From assembly GCA_020736575.1 (NCBI GenBank), contig JAGPYM010000067.1:52178-116177 (forward strand): a stretch of DNA of 64,000 nucleotides. The letters run 5' to 3'. The notes under the pieces were generated by a model that saw only the letters and a list, made by a program, of their open reading frames with translations, had not been told where the DNA came from and searched no databases. Below, piece by piece: positions 1 to 10,904 of the stretch (positions within the stretch are counted from its first letter, which is position 1; the number at the start of each line of letters is the position of its first letter). This DNA is from Thelonectria olida (lineage: Eukaryota > Ascomycota > Sordariomycetes > Hypocreales > Nectriaceae). The position numbers and the translations under genes were made by a program.

Positions 1-325
1 AGGGGCAAATCTCGACTCGAAAGTGAGCAAGATTCTTAAGAGTCACTTGGGCGATAGTTGGGGGAATAGTTGGGATGACAGTAGGAATGATATTGATACT
101 TCGGAGCCTACGAGACAGAAACGGGAAAAGGGTGACCAGCTTTTGGACCTCATCAACAGGGAAAGAGAGCTTGCCACTATAAAGACGGCATCTCAACGCG
201 GCCCAGAAAGGTTTCCCACGGCCGATGGGAAGGACGGTGCTTTACCGACTAGGAAGCGTCGAGATCAGGGTGATAACAGTGGCATTGATTCACATAAAAG
301 CGTGAAGAAGGCCAAGGGCAGCTGA
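1..325 (+). CDS. C-terminal end of an unidentified protein (runs in from the left edge)
   Basis: A reading frame is open from base 2 to the stop at 323-325 with no ATG before the window edge, so this is probably the last exon of a longer gene. The visible ~108 residues are hydrophilic. They carry a Trp/Gly/Asp/Ser-rich stretch and a basic tail ending KKAKGS that resembles a nuclear localisation signal. I do not recognise the family. The next gene is convergent, about 300 bp away. Confidence 0.4.
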   Translation, partial: GANLDSKVSKILKSHLGDSWGNSWDDSRNDIDTSEPTRQKREKGDQLLDLINRERELATIKTASQRGPERFPTADGKDGALPTRKRRDQGDNSGIDSHKSVKKAKGS

Positions 326-622
326 GGCAGACTCGCACCCGGTATATTGGTGTCACGAGGGTCATACGATTGATCAGACCGGCTGCCCGGAGGTCCGAAC
401 TTCCAGTCAGAAGTTGGTATCAGCTATGTTTCCCAAAAAGCAAGTTCTGATGCACAAGGGCCCTGGAAATTTAGTAGCTAAGGCGGCTATAATGGTCTAA
501 AATACTATTGGATAACTTACGGCGGAGAATGGAGGAAGCAGTCCATGCCGACGATGCCAACGAAAGAAAGAGCTGAGTCTCTGGAATGTATTTCAAGGCC
601 TCCACGGCGTCTCATCATCGCG

Positions 623-1933
623 TCACTTAATTGTCCGCTCCCGATCATTGCCATGATCCCTAATAAGCCTCTTCAACATCTCCCTCGCATTAGCCTCCGC
701 CTCTCTCAGCTTGGCCTGCAACTCCTCCCCCTCCCAGCCGCCCGGCAAGTACCACGGCGCAACGCTCCCCACAAGCGTCTCAAGCCAGCAATTGCGGTTC
801 CATACATCTGGGTCGAACCCCCGTACCGGCGTCGCGACACCCTTCTCGTGTAGGCGCGCTAGGAACGCCTCGTAAAATTCGCAAGGCCACTCCCCACCAT
901 TGTTGACGACGACCTCATTCAGGAACTCGTCGACGGGCGGGAAGAAGCCCGCAAACTCAAAGTCGACGAGGCCGGTGATGCGGGGCGGCTGGCCCGAGAC
1001 GAGGACGTTGCGCGGAGAGAGGTCGTAGTGTGTCAGAATGAACTCGCCGGAGGGGATGCCGTCGTCGTCGGTAAGCTTGAGGTGCGGGAGCTGCTCGGAT
1101 ATGAAAGCACGGAGAATCTCTGCGAGGGATCTATTTGGGGCGTAGGTATTGGAGGTTTCGAGCTCTCGCAACTTATCCGTCAGCCTGAGCCGGTAGTACT
1201 CGTTTGCAGTGGTGATAGGATCGTCGACTTCAATGCCCTCTTGGATAATGTCACGGATGGTTAGAGCTGTGCTATCTACTACGGGTACAGTTTGCTCTCC
1301 GAGTTTTCTAGGTGGGAGACGTATGTTTCCGCAGCGCTTTTGAGGAGGAATGTCTCGTCTCAAGTGCACGACGATATCGCCGAGCTGCTTGGCCAGGTCT
1401 GTAAGAATCGCGTCGCTCAGGTCGGCGGTTGGCATTGGGCTTCCAGGAACGTATGACATTAATATCCACCCGCCATGCTCAGGCCTTTCCACGCCGGGCG
1501 GCATATCAAGGGAACATGTCCTCGTCTGACATGAGGTCGCATAAGTCGCGACACGTCCATCCTCGGACCAGGCCAGGGCACGCGGCGACGGGATATCAGG
1601 GCAGTATCTCTGGAGAAGCTGAAAGCAGGACACTTCATTTTGAATCTTATTTGCCCCAAAGAAGCGGCCGTTGACCTTTAAGACGACTTGCTCTGGCTGC
1701 GACAAGTTGCCCGGTAGTAACAAGGCCTTGCCCGCAGAGGGCTTTAGCTTGAGGAAGTAGATACGATTATTGAAGGACTTTCCAGACGGAACCTGCGTGA
1801 TCGATACCAGGTTATAGTCTGGGAGCCCAAAGGCAACAATGGCTTGAATTTCTTGACTGAACACGCGAACACCTGCGGTAGGATGATGGGAAGGCGTCGG
1901 TGGTCGGCCGTGGTCAAGCTCTTCAATATCCAT
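623..1933 (-). CDS. aminoglycoside phosphotransferase (APH)-fold kinase, 436 aa
   Basis: A single-exon gene. The C-terminal lobe carries the catalytic loop HYDLSPRN (residues 302-309) and the metal-binding motif GLVDFEFAG (DFE at 324-326), both diagnostic of the APH/choline-kinase-like superfamily. An N-lobe Lys candidate lies in VVLKVNG near residue 86. Fungal genomes carry many such small-molecule or protein kinases, and the substrate cannot be read from sequence. There is no signal peptide, so it is probably cytosolic. The 436-aa length fits the family. The first ATG of the frame is taken as the start; the upstream 1 kb is non-coding and contains an AT-rich repeat scrap. The family call is firm, the function open. 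Confidence 0.8.
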   Translation of the reverse strand: MDIEELDHGRPPTPSHHPTAGVRVFSQEIQAIVAFGLPDYNLVSITQVPSGKSFNNRIYFLKLKPSAGKALLLPGNLSQPEQVVLKVNGRFFGANKIQNEVSCFQLLQRYCPDIPSPRALAWSEDGRVATYATSCQTRTCSLDMPPGVERPEHGGWILMSYVPGSPMPTADLSDAILTDLAKQLGDIVVHLRRDIPPQKRCGNIRLPPRKLGEQTVPVVDSTALTIRDIIQEGIEVDDPITTANEYYRLRLTDKLRELETSNTYAPNRSLAEILRAFISEQLPHLKLTDDDGIPSGEFILTHYDLSPRNVLVSGQPPRITGLVDFEFAGFFPPVDEFLNEVVVNNGGEWPCEFYEAFLARLHEKGVATPVRGFDPDVWNRNCWLETLVGSVAPWYLPGGWEGEELQAKLREAEANAREMLKRLIRDHGNDRERTIK

Positions 1934-2933
1934 TTTGCAAGCTGGTGTCGATATTGAAGGTTGCTAGATTATAGCTTCCGCTGCTATTAAGTCAGTATCC
2001 CTCTCATCAGCTTATATCTGCCTCTTCTACTATGATAATGTTCCGATACGTTGCTCTAAAACATGCGTCTGATCGACATTTAGGAAAGAGTGGGATGGGG
2101 CCGGAGTGACTCACACGGCGTGTGGGGTATCCATGAACTGATGGTGGCCGCCCGGCAACCTGCGTTGTCGACTCCATCCTGCTTACTCTGTGCTCATCAG
2201 GTCTCACCGACAGGGAGCCAATTAGTTCACAGTTACCCGTGAATCTATTCATTCCACGGGTCCCGTGAAAATGACTAAGCACAGTGCATTTTCTTGCTAT
2301 TATATATGTTTATACTTATACTAAATTACTAATTATACAAATAAGCTTATTATAATAAATATAAGGCTAGAGTTTAACTTATAGTAATTTCTATTATATT
2401 AATATTATATTTTTATATATTAATAAAAATATAATATTTCTTATTATTTGGGTGTGTAATAGTTCTAATAATTTATCTAACCCTCTATAACCAATTAACC
2501 ACAAGAAGATGCCGCAATTTCGTGCGTTCCCTACTCGGGATATGCGAAACAATCACTCACATCAATTAGCCCACTACTGCTAAAGTTAGCCCACCCCTAA
2601 TAAGTCAAGCCAGTCTTCCACGCCACCCAGCTAACAACTGCCGCAAGTGCACAAGTTGGCCGTCACCGTGTCCTCGACTCTCCAGGTCGTTGGTTCGCCA
2701 TATCATTGGCTGTAACACTTTAAACCACAACCAGCGCCTCTATCGTTGCGCTTATACATTAGTCCACTCTTCACTTACATGCAATCGGCCTCTAGTGCTT
2801 ACAGCAGCCATGCTTTGGTCCATAAATCACTAACCACAACGAGCTGCCTATATGTTGTGTTTTATATCAATGTAAAAGACTACGAAATAATCGTCTGCAG
2901 TTAGATCATAAATTCTCTAATCGACTTGATTCC
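1934..2933. other. intergenic, with a short AT-rich repeat fragment
   Basis: No credible coding frame. Bases 2283-2480 are strongly AT-rich and include a fragment of the dispersed repeat listed separately. The GC-balanced part (2480-2930) shows no recognisable exon. Confidence 0.5.
2330..2410 (+). repeat. fragment of the dispersed AT-rich repeat of about 170 bp
   Basis: The core ATAATAAATATAAGGCTAG followed by a TTAACTTATA-like stretch recurs near 12.8, 20.45 and 24.0 kb on the plus strand and, reverse-complemented, near 11.5 and 21.9 kb. This is the only copy outside the two large AT-rich blocks. Confidence 0.55.
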
Positions 2934-4729
2934 TTATACTACCTCCATATGCTCTTCAATTGACTTCTCCCGTGCGCTCGTGTTGCTCCCGTCCTCTTTA
3001 TTCAACCTCTCAAGCAAGAGAGCCGTACGCTTCGCAAATTCTTTCTCCTCATCCCAAGTGAACGCACTCTTACTAGCAAACAGATAGTCTATCTCTTCCA
3101 ATGTACGGCCGGCAGTTTCGGGGAGGAAGCAGTACACCAAGGGAATGTATGCAAACATGGCACTAGTAAAAGGTCAGCGGCCAGTGTCGGACTGATAAGA
3201 GGCTACTCACACTCCGAAAACGTAGAAAGTCTGCAAGCTAAGTTAGAAATAAGAAAGTTGTGGGTTGTTGGGGGGAGTCCCATACCTTTTCGTTAATGCC
3301 AGAAAACATGACAGGCACCAAGAGAGAACCTCCGCCGTAGCCAACGGCCCAACCGGCCACACCAAATGCGTTCCCCTTGGCTCGGAGCCAGGTGGGAAAG
3401 ATCTCAGTCGGATATATGAAAGGGATCAACAGCCAAGAAGAACTGAAGATCAAGAGGTAGACAAAAACCATGGCTGCAGCTGCCGTGCCGTACTGAGTAG
3501 CCTTGTCTGGGTTGTCGATGGCTCCCCGGAAGAGGCCGCCGATAATGAACAGGGTGATACCGAGGGCTATGGCACCCCAGTAAAGGGTACGTCGACGGCC
3601 GACCCTGTCGATGGTAAAGGCTGCGATGGCAGTACCGAGGATACCAACCAGCATCAGCAAAGCGGAGAGCCAGCCGGACTTGACATTACCAAAGCCGGCT
3701 GTGCGATAGATTGTTCCAGAACTGCAATTCAGTTAGCAAACCATCTTATTCAAAGAAGCGTAACTCACTATATAACCACAGCGGCGATTCCAGTGCCGTA
3801 CTGCATGAGCACTTGGAGCCAGAAGGCCAGCTGGATGCGGCGGCCAAGATGAATGTCTCCGGATCCGATACCGAAAAACATCTTGAAGTAGTTGGTTTTA
3901 GCGTACTGAGACTCCTCTTCCACTACGGTCACAATCTCTCGATATTCCTTCTGCGCGTCGGGGTGTTCGGCGTCACCATTCCCGCGCAGTTTTGCAATAA
4001 TTTCCAATGCTTCATCAGGTCTCCCGGCCTTGACCAGCCATCGCGGGGATTCCGGGACCAAGAGGCTCAGTATGGCCAGGGCGATGACGGGAATGAACTG
4101 AATCGCAAACTCGAACCGCCAGCGAAACTGTCCACCGCCCGCCTCAGTAAAGGACGTGCCGAAGCCGATCCATGCTGCGAGGGCGATGCCGGAGAAATTG
4201 GCCAAGAATGTGAGGGCGATTTGTTTGCCTCTATGTGATGCAGCAGAGAGCTCGGCCGTCCACATAGGTGCAATGACAAGGATGAACGCCACACCCATAC
4301 CGGCAATGAATCGTGCGCAAAGCATGTGTGCAAGGTTGACGGCAGAGGCTTGCAGGATGACCCCCGCCATGCACCAGAAGCAGGCCATCCACATGCCCTT
4401 GATCCGACCGTACTTGTCAGAGAAGCTGCCAGCCCAAAAGGCTGCGAAGAGAGAGCCACTTCAATAATATTAGACATTATTTCTTCTCAAGACAAACTAG
4501 ATACGTACCAGTAATAGATGGCGGCGATACCGCCCTGCAGCGTGGGTTTGACAACTTCGTTTCTATCGTTTGTATATCCCATACGCCGCCCGAACTCGGG
4601 TGCAACGGTCACAGCGCCCATGACGCCCTGACTGATGCCTTCGTAGGAGATGGCGACGGCGGAGGCAGTTGTAACAAGTCTCAGCAACTGCTGTCCGGAC
4701 ATGGACTTCCAGCTCTGGCGGTTCCACAT
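2934..4729 (-). CDS. MFS sugar transporter, 531 aa
   Basis: Spliced model on the minus strand: exons 4729-4509, 4458-3769, 3721-3286, 3230-3211 and 3162-2934 (1,596 nt, 532 codons). All four introns are 47-54 nt with GT...AG ends and keep frame. Hallmarks of the fungal sugar-porter branch are GSLFAAFWAGSFSDKYGR after TM2, VPESPRWLVKAGR before the central loop, DRVGRRRT, FIYPTEIFPTWLRAKG and the C-terminal PETAGRTLEEIDYLF. The fourth exon is only 20 nt. The gene is divergent from the Zn2Cys6 regulator at 5184 and lies near a levoglucosan-kinase-like gene. It is probably a plasma-membrane proton symporter for a monosaccharide or anhydrosugar; the substrate is inferred from neighbours only. Confidence 0.88.
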
Positions 4730-5183
4730 GATGCCGATGAATCAGTATCGTAAGATAGTTGTGTGAAGATATGAATGGTTGTGTCTAGGTATGACTGATT
4801 GTGAGGGTTTTCATGATGTTCAAGATGCGCTTATTATATCTGTTTCTTCTCCATGGAGATGGCAAATGAGCCTGCTTCAACCCCATGGGGATTTAGTCAC
4901 GGCGCTACCCGGAGGAGTTGTTACGGAATGGTGGCGAGCTTTGTCGTCGTCTCGAATTGCCAACAAAGGTTAGTTTTAAAAGTTCGGGCTCCGATGGATT
5001 AGCCAGTAAATGATCCGTAATGGAGCAAACTATAACGATTTAGCGTAGAGTTGGGCCCGTTGTACTGGGAAGTTCAGGATAAACAGGGTGGTCCTGCTCC
5101 CCCGCATCCTTCGTCTCGAATCTCTTTTACTTTGTCTCGAATTCTTTTTCTTGCTCTCAGAATCAAAGAACAGCCCGAGTAAT
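4730..5183. promoter_or_regulatory. shared divergent promoter, transporter / Zn2Cys6 regulator
   Basis: 454 bp separate the two start codons, and no coding frame is supported here. The arrangement suggests that the regulator controls itself and the transporter from this region. I did not identify a specific binding site. Confidence 0.45.
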
Positions 5184-7077
5184 ATGGGTCGGCTGCGATC
5201 TCGTAACGGCTGGTGAGTCAGATGAGCCGGTACTCCAGAATTTAGAAAGATAGATGACATCAAACAGCTTGACGTGCCGAGAACGCCACGTCAAATGTAC
5301 GTCTCCAACGAGAGAGAGAAATTCTTCATACTGACGTCACAGGTGATGAGACGAGGCCGACTTGCGGGCAGGTATGTTGAGCATATCCCATTGCCAAAAT
5401 CAAGAAGATGACGGAGCCTGGTGTTACCAGTGTCTCAAGCAGCACCGACCGTGCCGCTGGGACGATTTATCCCCTCAACTCAAGATTAAGCGATACCAAC
5501 CGAAGCGTATGGAGTATCCGGTCTCTGATGAACAATCCCTATCACCGCCGGAAAGAGATAATCCATCGGTGAAAGGGCTCTCATCCCCAGTCGGCTCTAT
5601 ACAACAGCCGGATTCAATTTGGTGCCAACCCCCGGACCTGACGTCGCCGCCTAGAGCTATCTCCATCTCCGACCTTAGTCAGCATGAATCTCCAAACCAG
5701 TACAGTGATGCCTCTCCCATGAGCGTAGCTTGGAGAACCCCTACCCTTTCTGGGCTTCCACGCCAGGAGGCTTCCTATTTGCATCACTTTTCCACGCACC
5801 TGGCTCGGTGGCTAGACTGCACGGATGCATCACGACAGTTCACGCTTAATGTGACTGCCCTTGCCAAGAGCTCACCAATTCTTTTAAATGCTGTCATCTC
5901 TTATGCTGCTCGCCATTTAGGTGATAACAATACAGCTAATCAATTCCAAGAAAAGTGCATAGAGCTCCTCATTCCCTTGCTGAGTACCGAGACCATTGCC
6001 AACGACGAGACCATCCTCTGCGCCATAGTCATATTGCGGGTATGCGAACAGCTGAGTGGTAAGTCCCATCGCGCGGTAGCCTTCCTCGTCTAACCCTACC
6101 TCAGTCACTGTGATGGGCAGTGATCAGGAGAGGCATCTAGCTGGGCTGAGTGCTCTGCTCAAGACATCTCAAGGACGACAAGTAGACCCCTCGACACCTA
6201 CACTCTCCCAAGCCGCCTTTTGGGTCTATGTGCGACAATGCCTTTACAACGCCTGCGTCAATCAACAGCCGCCGAATTTGGATTTCGAGTTGGTGTTGAT
6301 ACCACCCCCACGCGTCGTCAACGGTCAAGCTGTCGACGTCAAGTCGGAGACTGCCTGGGCAAATACCATGACATGGATTTGCGCTACCGTAGTGCATTTC
6401 TGTTTTCGTGGAAGCGTCTTGTACTCCGAATCATCAACAAGGATGCAAAGGTGGTACGAGCTGTCCGAGGCCGTTGAGAACTGGAACAAGACGAAGCCGA
6501 GTACGTTTGATCCAATATGGTCTGGCGAACCAGAGCTGGGAGCGAACCCGTTTCCAGAGACCTGGTTTACAGCAGATTGGCATGGTAGGCACAGATCCGT
6601 GAACCATTCTGCGGTGATCCATGGGACCTAATGGTTATCAGTAATGGCATTTGGGTTCTACCACCTGGCTAGGATGCTTTTAAAGGTCTACCGTCCATCT
6701 CCGCGATTTGCCATTCGGAATATTCAACGAGTCATGCCAGAATCTGATGTGAGTTCATGGCATTCAGAGTAACATGCTTCAATTGACATCATCTTAGGAG
6801 TCTGTCATGGAGCACGCCCGAGCCCTGTGTGGAGCATGCAAAAGCTCGCCAGGAATTGTGCCATCCCTCATCACATTATGTCACTCTACATTTATTTGTG
6901 GGTCGTATCATCTTGTTAAGATTCAGCATTGTCTAACTTCTAAAAGGGGGTCCCTTGATGACAGATGAGCGAGAGCAAACAAGTCTGGTAAGCATGCTTG
7001 AGGATCTCGAGGCATCGCATGCCTGGCCAACAGCCTGGATAATCAATGCTTTGCGAGAGGAGTGGTCAAGATGCTAG
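5184..7077 (+). CDS. Zn2Cys6 fungal transcription factor, 510 aa
   Basis: Eight-exon model: 5184-5212, 5268-5296, 5343-5371, 5431-6058, 6105-6584, 6642-6748, 6798-6897 and 6947-7077 (1,533 nt). Splicing the first four exons gives a full binuclear cluster with Cys at 10, 13, 20, 27, 30 and 37 (CLTCRERHVKC, then TCGQC, then RPCRW). The start at 5184 was chosen because a start in the second exon region would lose the first Cys. The rest matches the fungal regulator middle region, including ILRVCEQLS and WHVMAFGFYHLARMLL, and ends WGPLMTDEREQ...WPTAWIINALREEW. A nuclear DNA-binding regulator is expected. Its stop lies 16 bp from the stop of the convergent ARMT1-like gene. Confidence 0.88.
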
Positions 7078-7093
7078 TAGTACGTTATTGGCC

Positions 7094-8518
7094 TCAACAA
7101 CCGTCGCTGAATGATATCACGGCATGTTTTCCATTCCTGACCCATCCCATCCCGGGTGTCTCCCGGTGAAGACTCTTGACCTTTTGCTCACTCTCTATCC
7201 CAACGCAAGTATCGGACTTGTTTGTTCTCAAGGCGAGGATCTTGACGCCACTTCCTTCACCAAGAGGACCAAGCGAAGACTTGAAAGCCGTTGTATGCGG
7301 CCAGAGACCGTCTCTGGTCAACTTTCGATAGTTCAAGTCTCCTTTCCATATAGTCAAATGACTGTCATGCAAACGTTGAAATAGCTCAGGTGCTTCAACG
7401 ATCATCTCATGAAATGAATAAGCCGTCGTCCAAAACGGATTAACCTCGATACGCATCAAACCGAGCTCAAGATACCTCTTGATCTGAGTAGCCAAGGAAT
7501 TCAAGCCCATGGACCGCAAATGCTCGAGGAGGAAGTCCATATCGTTGGGCAATGCATCACTGACAAACCAGGGAAAACATTTCGCGTGGAGAGTGATGCT
7601 CGTTCCAAGTCCTGATTCGATGAGGTATGCCGTGTAAAGAACGTCCGCAAATAGCTCAAATCCAGCATTGTCCAGAACGATGTCGATATGTCGCTTCGTT
7701 TTAGTCAACTGCGTCTTTCGCAGATAATCCCACACATCCAATATATCATTGTCGACAATGTTCCGCTGGCTCTTCTCAATCGCTGCCCTTCCTTGTAACG
7801 TCTGAATTTCCTCTAGACTGAGGTTGGTCAGAAGAGACAAGTCTGTTGCATTTCCCCATAAAGCCAACTCGGTCAATTCAACAAAGACAAGTCTCGCTGG
7901 CTCGTCGTCCAAGCTTTTGACTGGCTGTGCCGGATTTGCGATGACTTGAGTGAACCTGCTCGCAAGCTCCTGGACGGCCTTCTGCGACTTGATAAGGGTA
8001 GAATCCTTTTGGCGCTTAAACACATCGTACTCTTTCCAGGAAGAGGACGTGGAAAACAACAGCTGCACCCGCCTGCACAAGTCAGCACCGTTTGGTGTCA
8101 CACAACAATGCCAAGACTGACCTATACAGGTAGCATTCACCATACAACCATGGACAGTTGAGCCAGGTCAACTTGCCCATATTAAGGAGCAGCCGATTGT
8201 ACGCCGCAATGTCTGCCGAACCGTCATCTTCAAGATGACTGAGTTTTGTTCAGTAACATACCCGCAAGACAATCTCATGCGCAGCACTCACCGTAGCTTA
8301 TCATCACTAATAATCTCCTCTCTGAGTCTTTGGAGCTTTCTCCGTATCGACTTGATTTCCTCAAATGCACGGGATGGACGAAGTTCTGCGCCGGTAATAC
8401 AGACATCATCGATCATGCCCTGCACAAGCTTAGGCCAGCGAGACTTGGCCGTCTCTTGGGCCATGGTGCCTCGATCGGACGTCCACACAGACGGGACGAT
8501 TGCGATTTCTTGATGCAT
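7094..8518 (-). CDS. ARMT1-like / DUF89 metal-dependent phosphatase, 440 aa
   Basis: Exons 8518-8292, 8238-8122 and 8072-7094 (1,323 nt); introns of 53 and 49 nt keep frame. The N-terminal helical part contains VWTSDRGTMAQETAKSRWP and LTWLNCPWLYGECYLYRRV. The C-terminal domain has the metal and substrate motifs LDNAGFE (248-254), KGDLNYRKL (358-366) and RTNKSD (397-402). These define the ARMT1-like DUF89 family (subfamily III), whose yeast member dephosphorylates reactive sugar phosphates; a carboxyl-methyltransferase role reported for the human protein is disputed. Next to sugar-kinase and transporter genes, a sugar-phosphate housekeeping role is plausible but inferred. No transit signal is evident. 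Confidence 0.87.
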
Positions 8519-9054
8519 GCTTTTTGCTGAATGTCCCTTATTGTCAAGTAACAGCGTGGAAATTTCAGGGTCTGTGCGATGAGGATAAATTTGTTTCTGG
8601 GCTGCTCGTGATGCGCGTTCTTAGGTCTTGTATTCGTCAATTGCCTTGATAACTTTCCGACAACTCGGATCGAGGTCAAACTTAACCGGCGGAGACAACC
8701 CGGAGATAATCAAGGTTGGCGCCTCGAGTTCCACGAATCTAGCATCGAGACGACTTACCAAAAAGGGCACTTCGACTCGAAAGTGATTAAACAAGTGGCA
8801 ATAACTGACAAATCACTATCTCCACCGAGAAGTTCACTGATCGCTATTGCTCTTGGCAGGTAGTGCCAAGATTGGGTACCCCGTCGTCACGAAGTTCCAA
8901 ACAAGGGAACCTCAGTGCAGTTCGCATTGAGGCGGTGTCGAACCTTGAACCGCCCATCAAGTTATATTAAATGCACATTCAAAGTCCGTGAACGGTGTCC
9001 CAACACTGCTCAGCGATCTTCTTGAACATACTGAACATAACTTATCATCCCACC
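8519..9054. promoter_or_regulatory. divergent intergenic region, ARMT1-like / levoglucosan-kinase-like
   Basis: 536 bp between divergent start codons, with no supported exon. It probably holds both promoters. Confidence 0.4.
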
Positions 9055-10585
9055 ATGACAAGACCACAAACACAGCAAAATGGGAGCCGCTCCGTTACCA
9101 ACGGTCAACCTCATGAATCCCATAACAATTCTTACAAAGGAAATGGGCATCATCGGTCATCCACTACTGGTGCGCTTGATTTGACAGTACTGGGAATGAA
9201 CAGTGGCACTGCCATGGACGGTATCGACTGTGCACTAGTTCGATATTACCAAGAGACTCCGGATGACACTCTACACATGGAGCTCATTAAAGTATGTTGC
9301 ACTTTGCGATATCTTCCCGTCTGGTACTGACCAGATAATTAGTATGATGAGATCCCCGTACCTCAATGGATCAAGAAACCCGTTCTTACAATGCTTCGGG
9401 AGACCAAGACGACTCCCTCAAAAATGTCACAACTGAATGTACAACTTGGAGAAATGTTTGGTGACGCCGTCAGAGAGTTTTGTGATAAACACGAAATATT
9501 GATGGACAGCATTGATCTCATCGGGTCACATGGGCAGACCATTTGGCTTCTGTCCATGCCAGAAGAAGGGGAGACACGTTCTGCATTCTGCCTTGGAGAG
9601 GGCACAGTTATCAGTGCCATCACTGGAATCACAACTGTGACAGATTTCCGAATGGCAGAGCAAGCAGTGGGTAGACAGGGTGCCCCATTGGTTGCTCTGA
9701 TTGACGGTCTTCTGCTTCATCACCCGACCAAGTGGCGTGTCTGTCAGAATATTGGTGGAATTGCCAATCTCTGTGTCATCCCTCCTGATACCGAGGGTGG
9801 AGTTCACTCAATGGTCGACTGGTGAGCAATCCTCTACATAGCGCCCTAATGGGGTGACTAACATCTATAGGGACTGCGGCCCGGGCAACATGTTCATTGA
9901 CAACGCCATGAGATATTTCACTAACGGCGAGATGGAATACGACAAGGACGGCGAATGGAGCTCCAGAGGCACCGTGTGCCAGGACATTGTCGACAAGTTT
10001 CTGAATACAAATAAGTACTGCAACCACGTTCCTCCCAAGACCACAGGACGGGAGACATTTGGCGACAACGAAGGCCAAGAAATTATTGACGAGTGTCTTG
10101 CTGCTGGGTGCGACAAGTACGACACACTAGCAACCATTACTCGGATCACGGCCCAGAACATCATCAAGCAATACCGCACATTCTTCCCTCGCTTTGGCAT
10201 TAGCGTGGATAAAATTGCAGAGGTGTATATGTGCGGCGGTGGTGCTCGGAACCCGAGCATCATCAAATATCTTATGGAGCAGCTTCCGGATACCAAGATA
10301 CGGGCGCTAGATGAGACCGGAGTTCCATCAGATGCCAAGGAGGCAGTTTCCTTTGCCCAACAAGCCATGGAGGCTATTTTAGGGCGGCCGGCTCTGGTTC
10401 CAATCAATAGTGACAACCTATTGCCTAACACAATCTCAGGCAAAATTGCTCCCGGCAGGAGATGGCGTGAGGTCATGAAGTCGAGTATTAAATTTGGCGA
10501 GGGTCGCTCGACCTTGCCCACAGTTAAGGAGATGATTGTACAAAGACCTTACACTAGCTGGAAAGCTATGCAAGCTTTTGATTGA
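9055..10585 (+). CDS. AnmK-family sugar kinase, probable levoglucosan kinase, 476 aa
   Basis: Exons 9055-9291, 9343-9821 and 9871-10585 (1,431 nt); the introns are 51 and 49 nt, the second with a GACTAAC branch site. The nucleotide/sugar-binding motifs of the anhydro-N-acetylmuramic-acid kinase family are present: [14 protein letters not shown] (47-60), [30 protein letters not shown], the catalytic-base segment WDCGPGN (D240) and CGGGARNP (360-367). In fungi this family includes levoglucosan (1,6-anhydroglucose) kinase, which opens the anhydro bridge and yields glucose-6-phosphate. The PPKTTGRE and DE.GVPS.AKEA segments also look like that branch. Cytosolic. Family firm; substrate likely but unproven. 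Confidence 0.88.
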
Positions 10586-10904
10586 GATATTTGTAGCAAC
10601 TTGGACTAGTATAATAGTAAAGAGTATTATTCTCATTTAAGTTGCGGGTTCCTTATATTCTAGCTACCCTGACAGCTATGCCTTGCGCCGGCTGCTTCCT
10701 ACTACTACTATAACAAGGGTTGCATGTATTTGTAGGACAGGGATGTGGGGCACAGTTTGACCTACAAAGTGAGACTTTCACTCTTTCACTTAGTAGGGCA
10801 CAAAAATGCCGGACAGTCACATGTGTAAACCGCGACACCAACACGAGCTCCCCCAATTCGGTCCTTGCGATCCTTGCAGCGGCCTTAAAAGCCCCTATCG
10901 ATAC
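10586..10904. other. intergenic flank of the first AT-rich block
   Basis: Moderate GC with no supported gene. The sequence grades into decayed repeat from about 10.9 kb. Confidence 0.4.

Noticed and set aside
5254..5296. ATG at 5254 as start of the Zn2Cys6 regulator
   Set aside because: It gives SLTC with the first zinc-binding Cys replaced by Ser. Splicing from an upstream exon at 5184-5212 to the acceptor at 5267 yields CLTC and a complete cluster, so the apparent loss is an artefact of the wrong start.
9776..10521. Large minus-strand open frames across the levoglucosan-kinase-like gene
   Set aside because: They are antisense shadows of a well-supported plus-strand gene with clear kinase motifs and introns.
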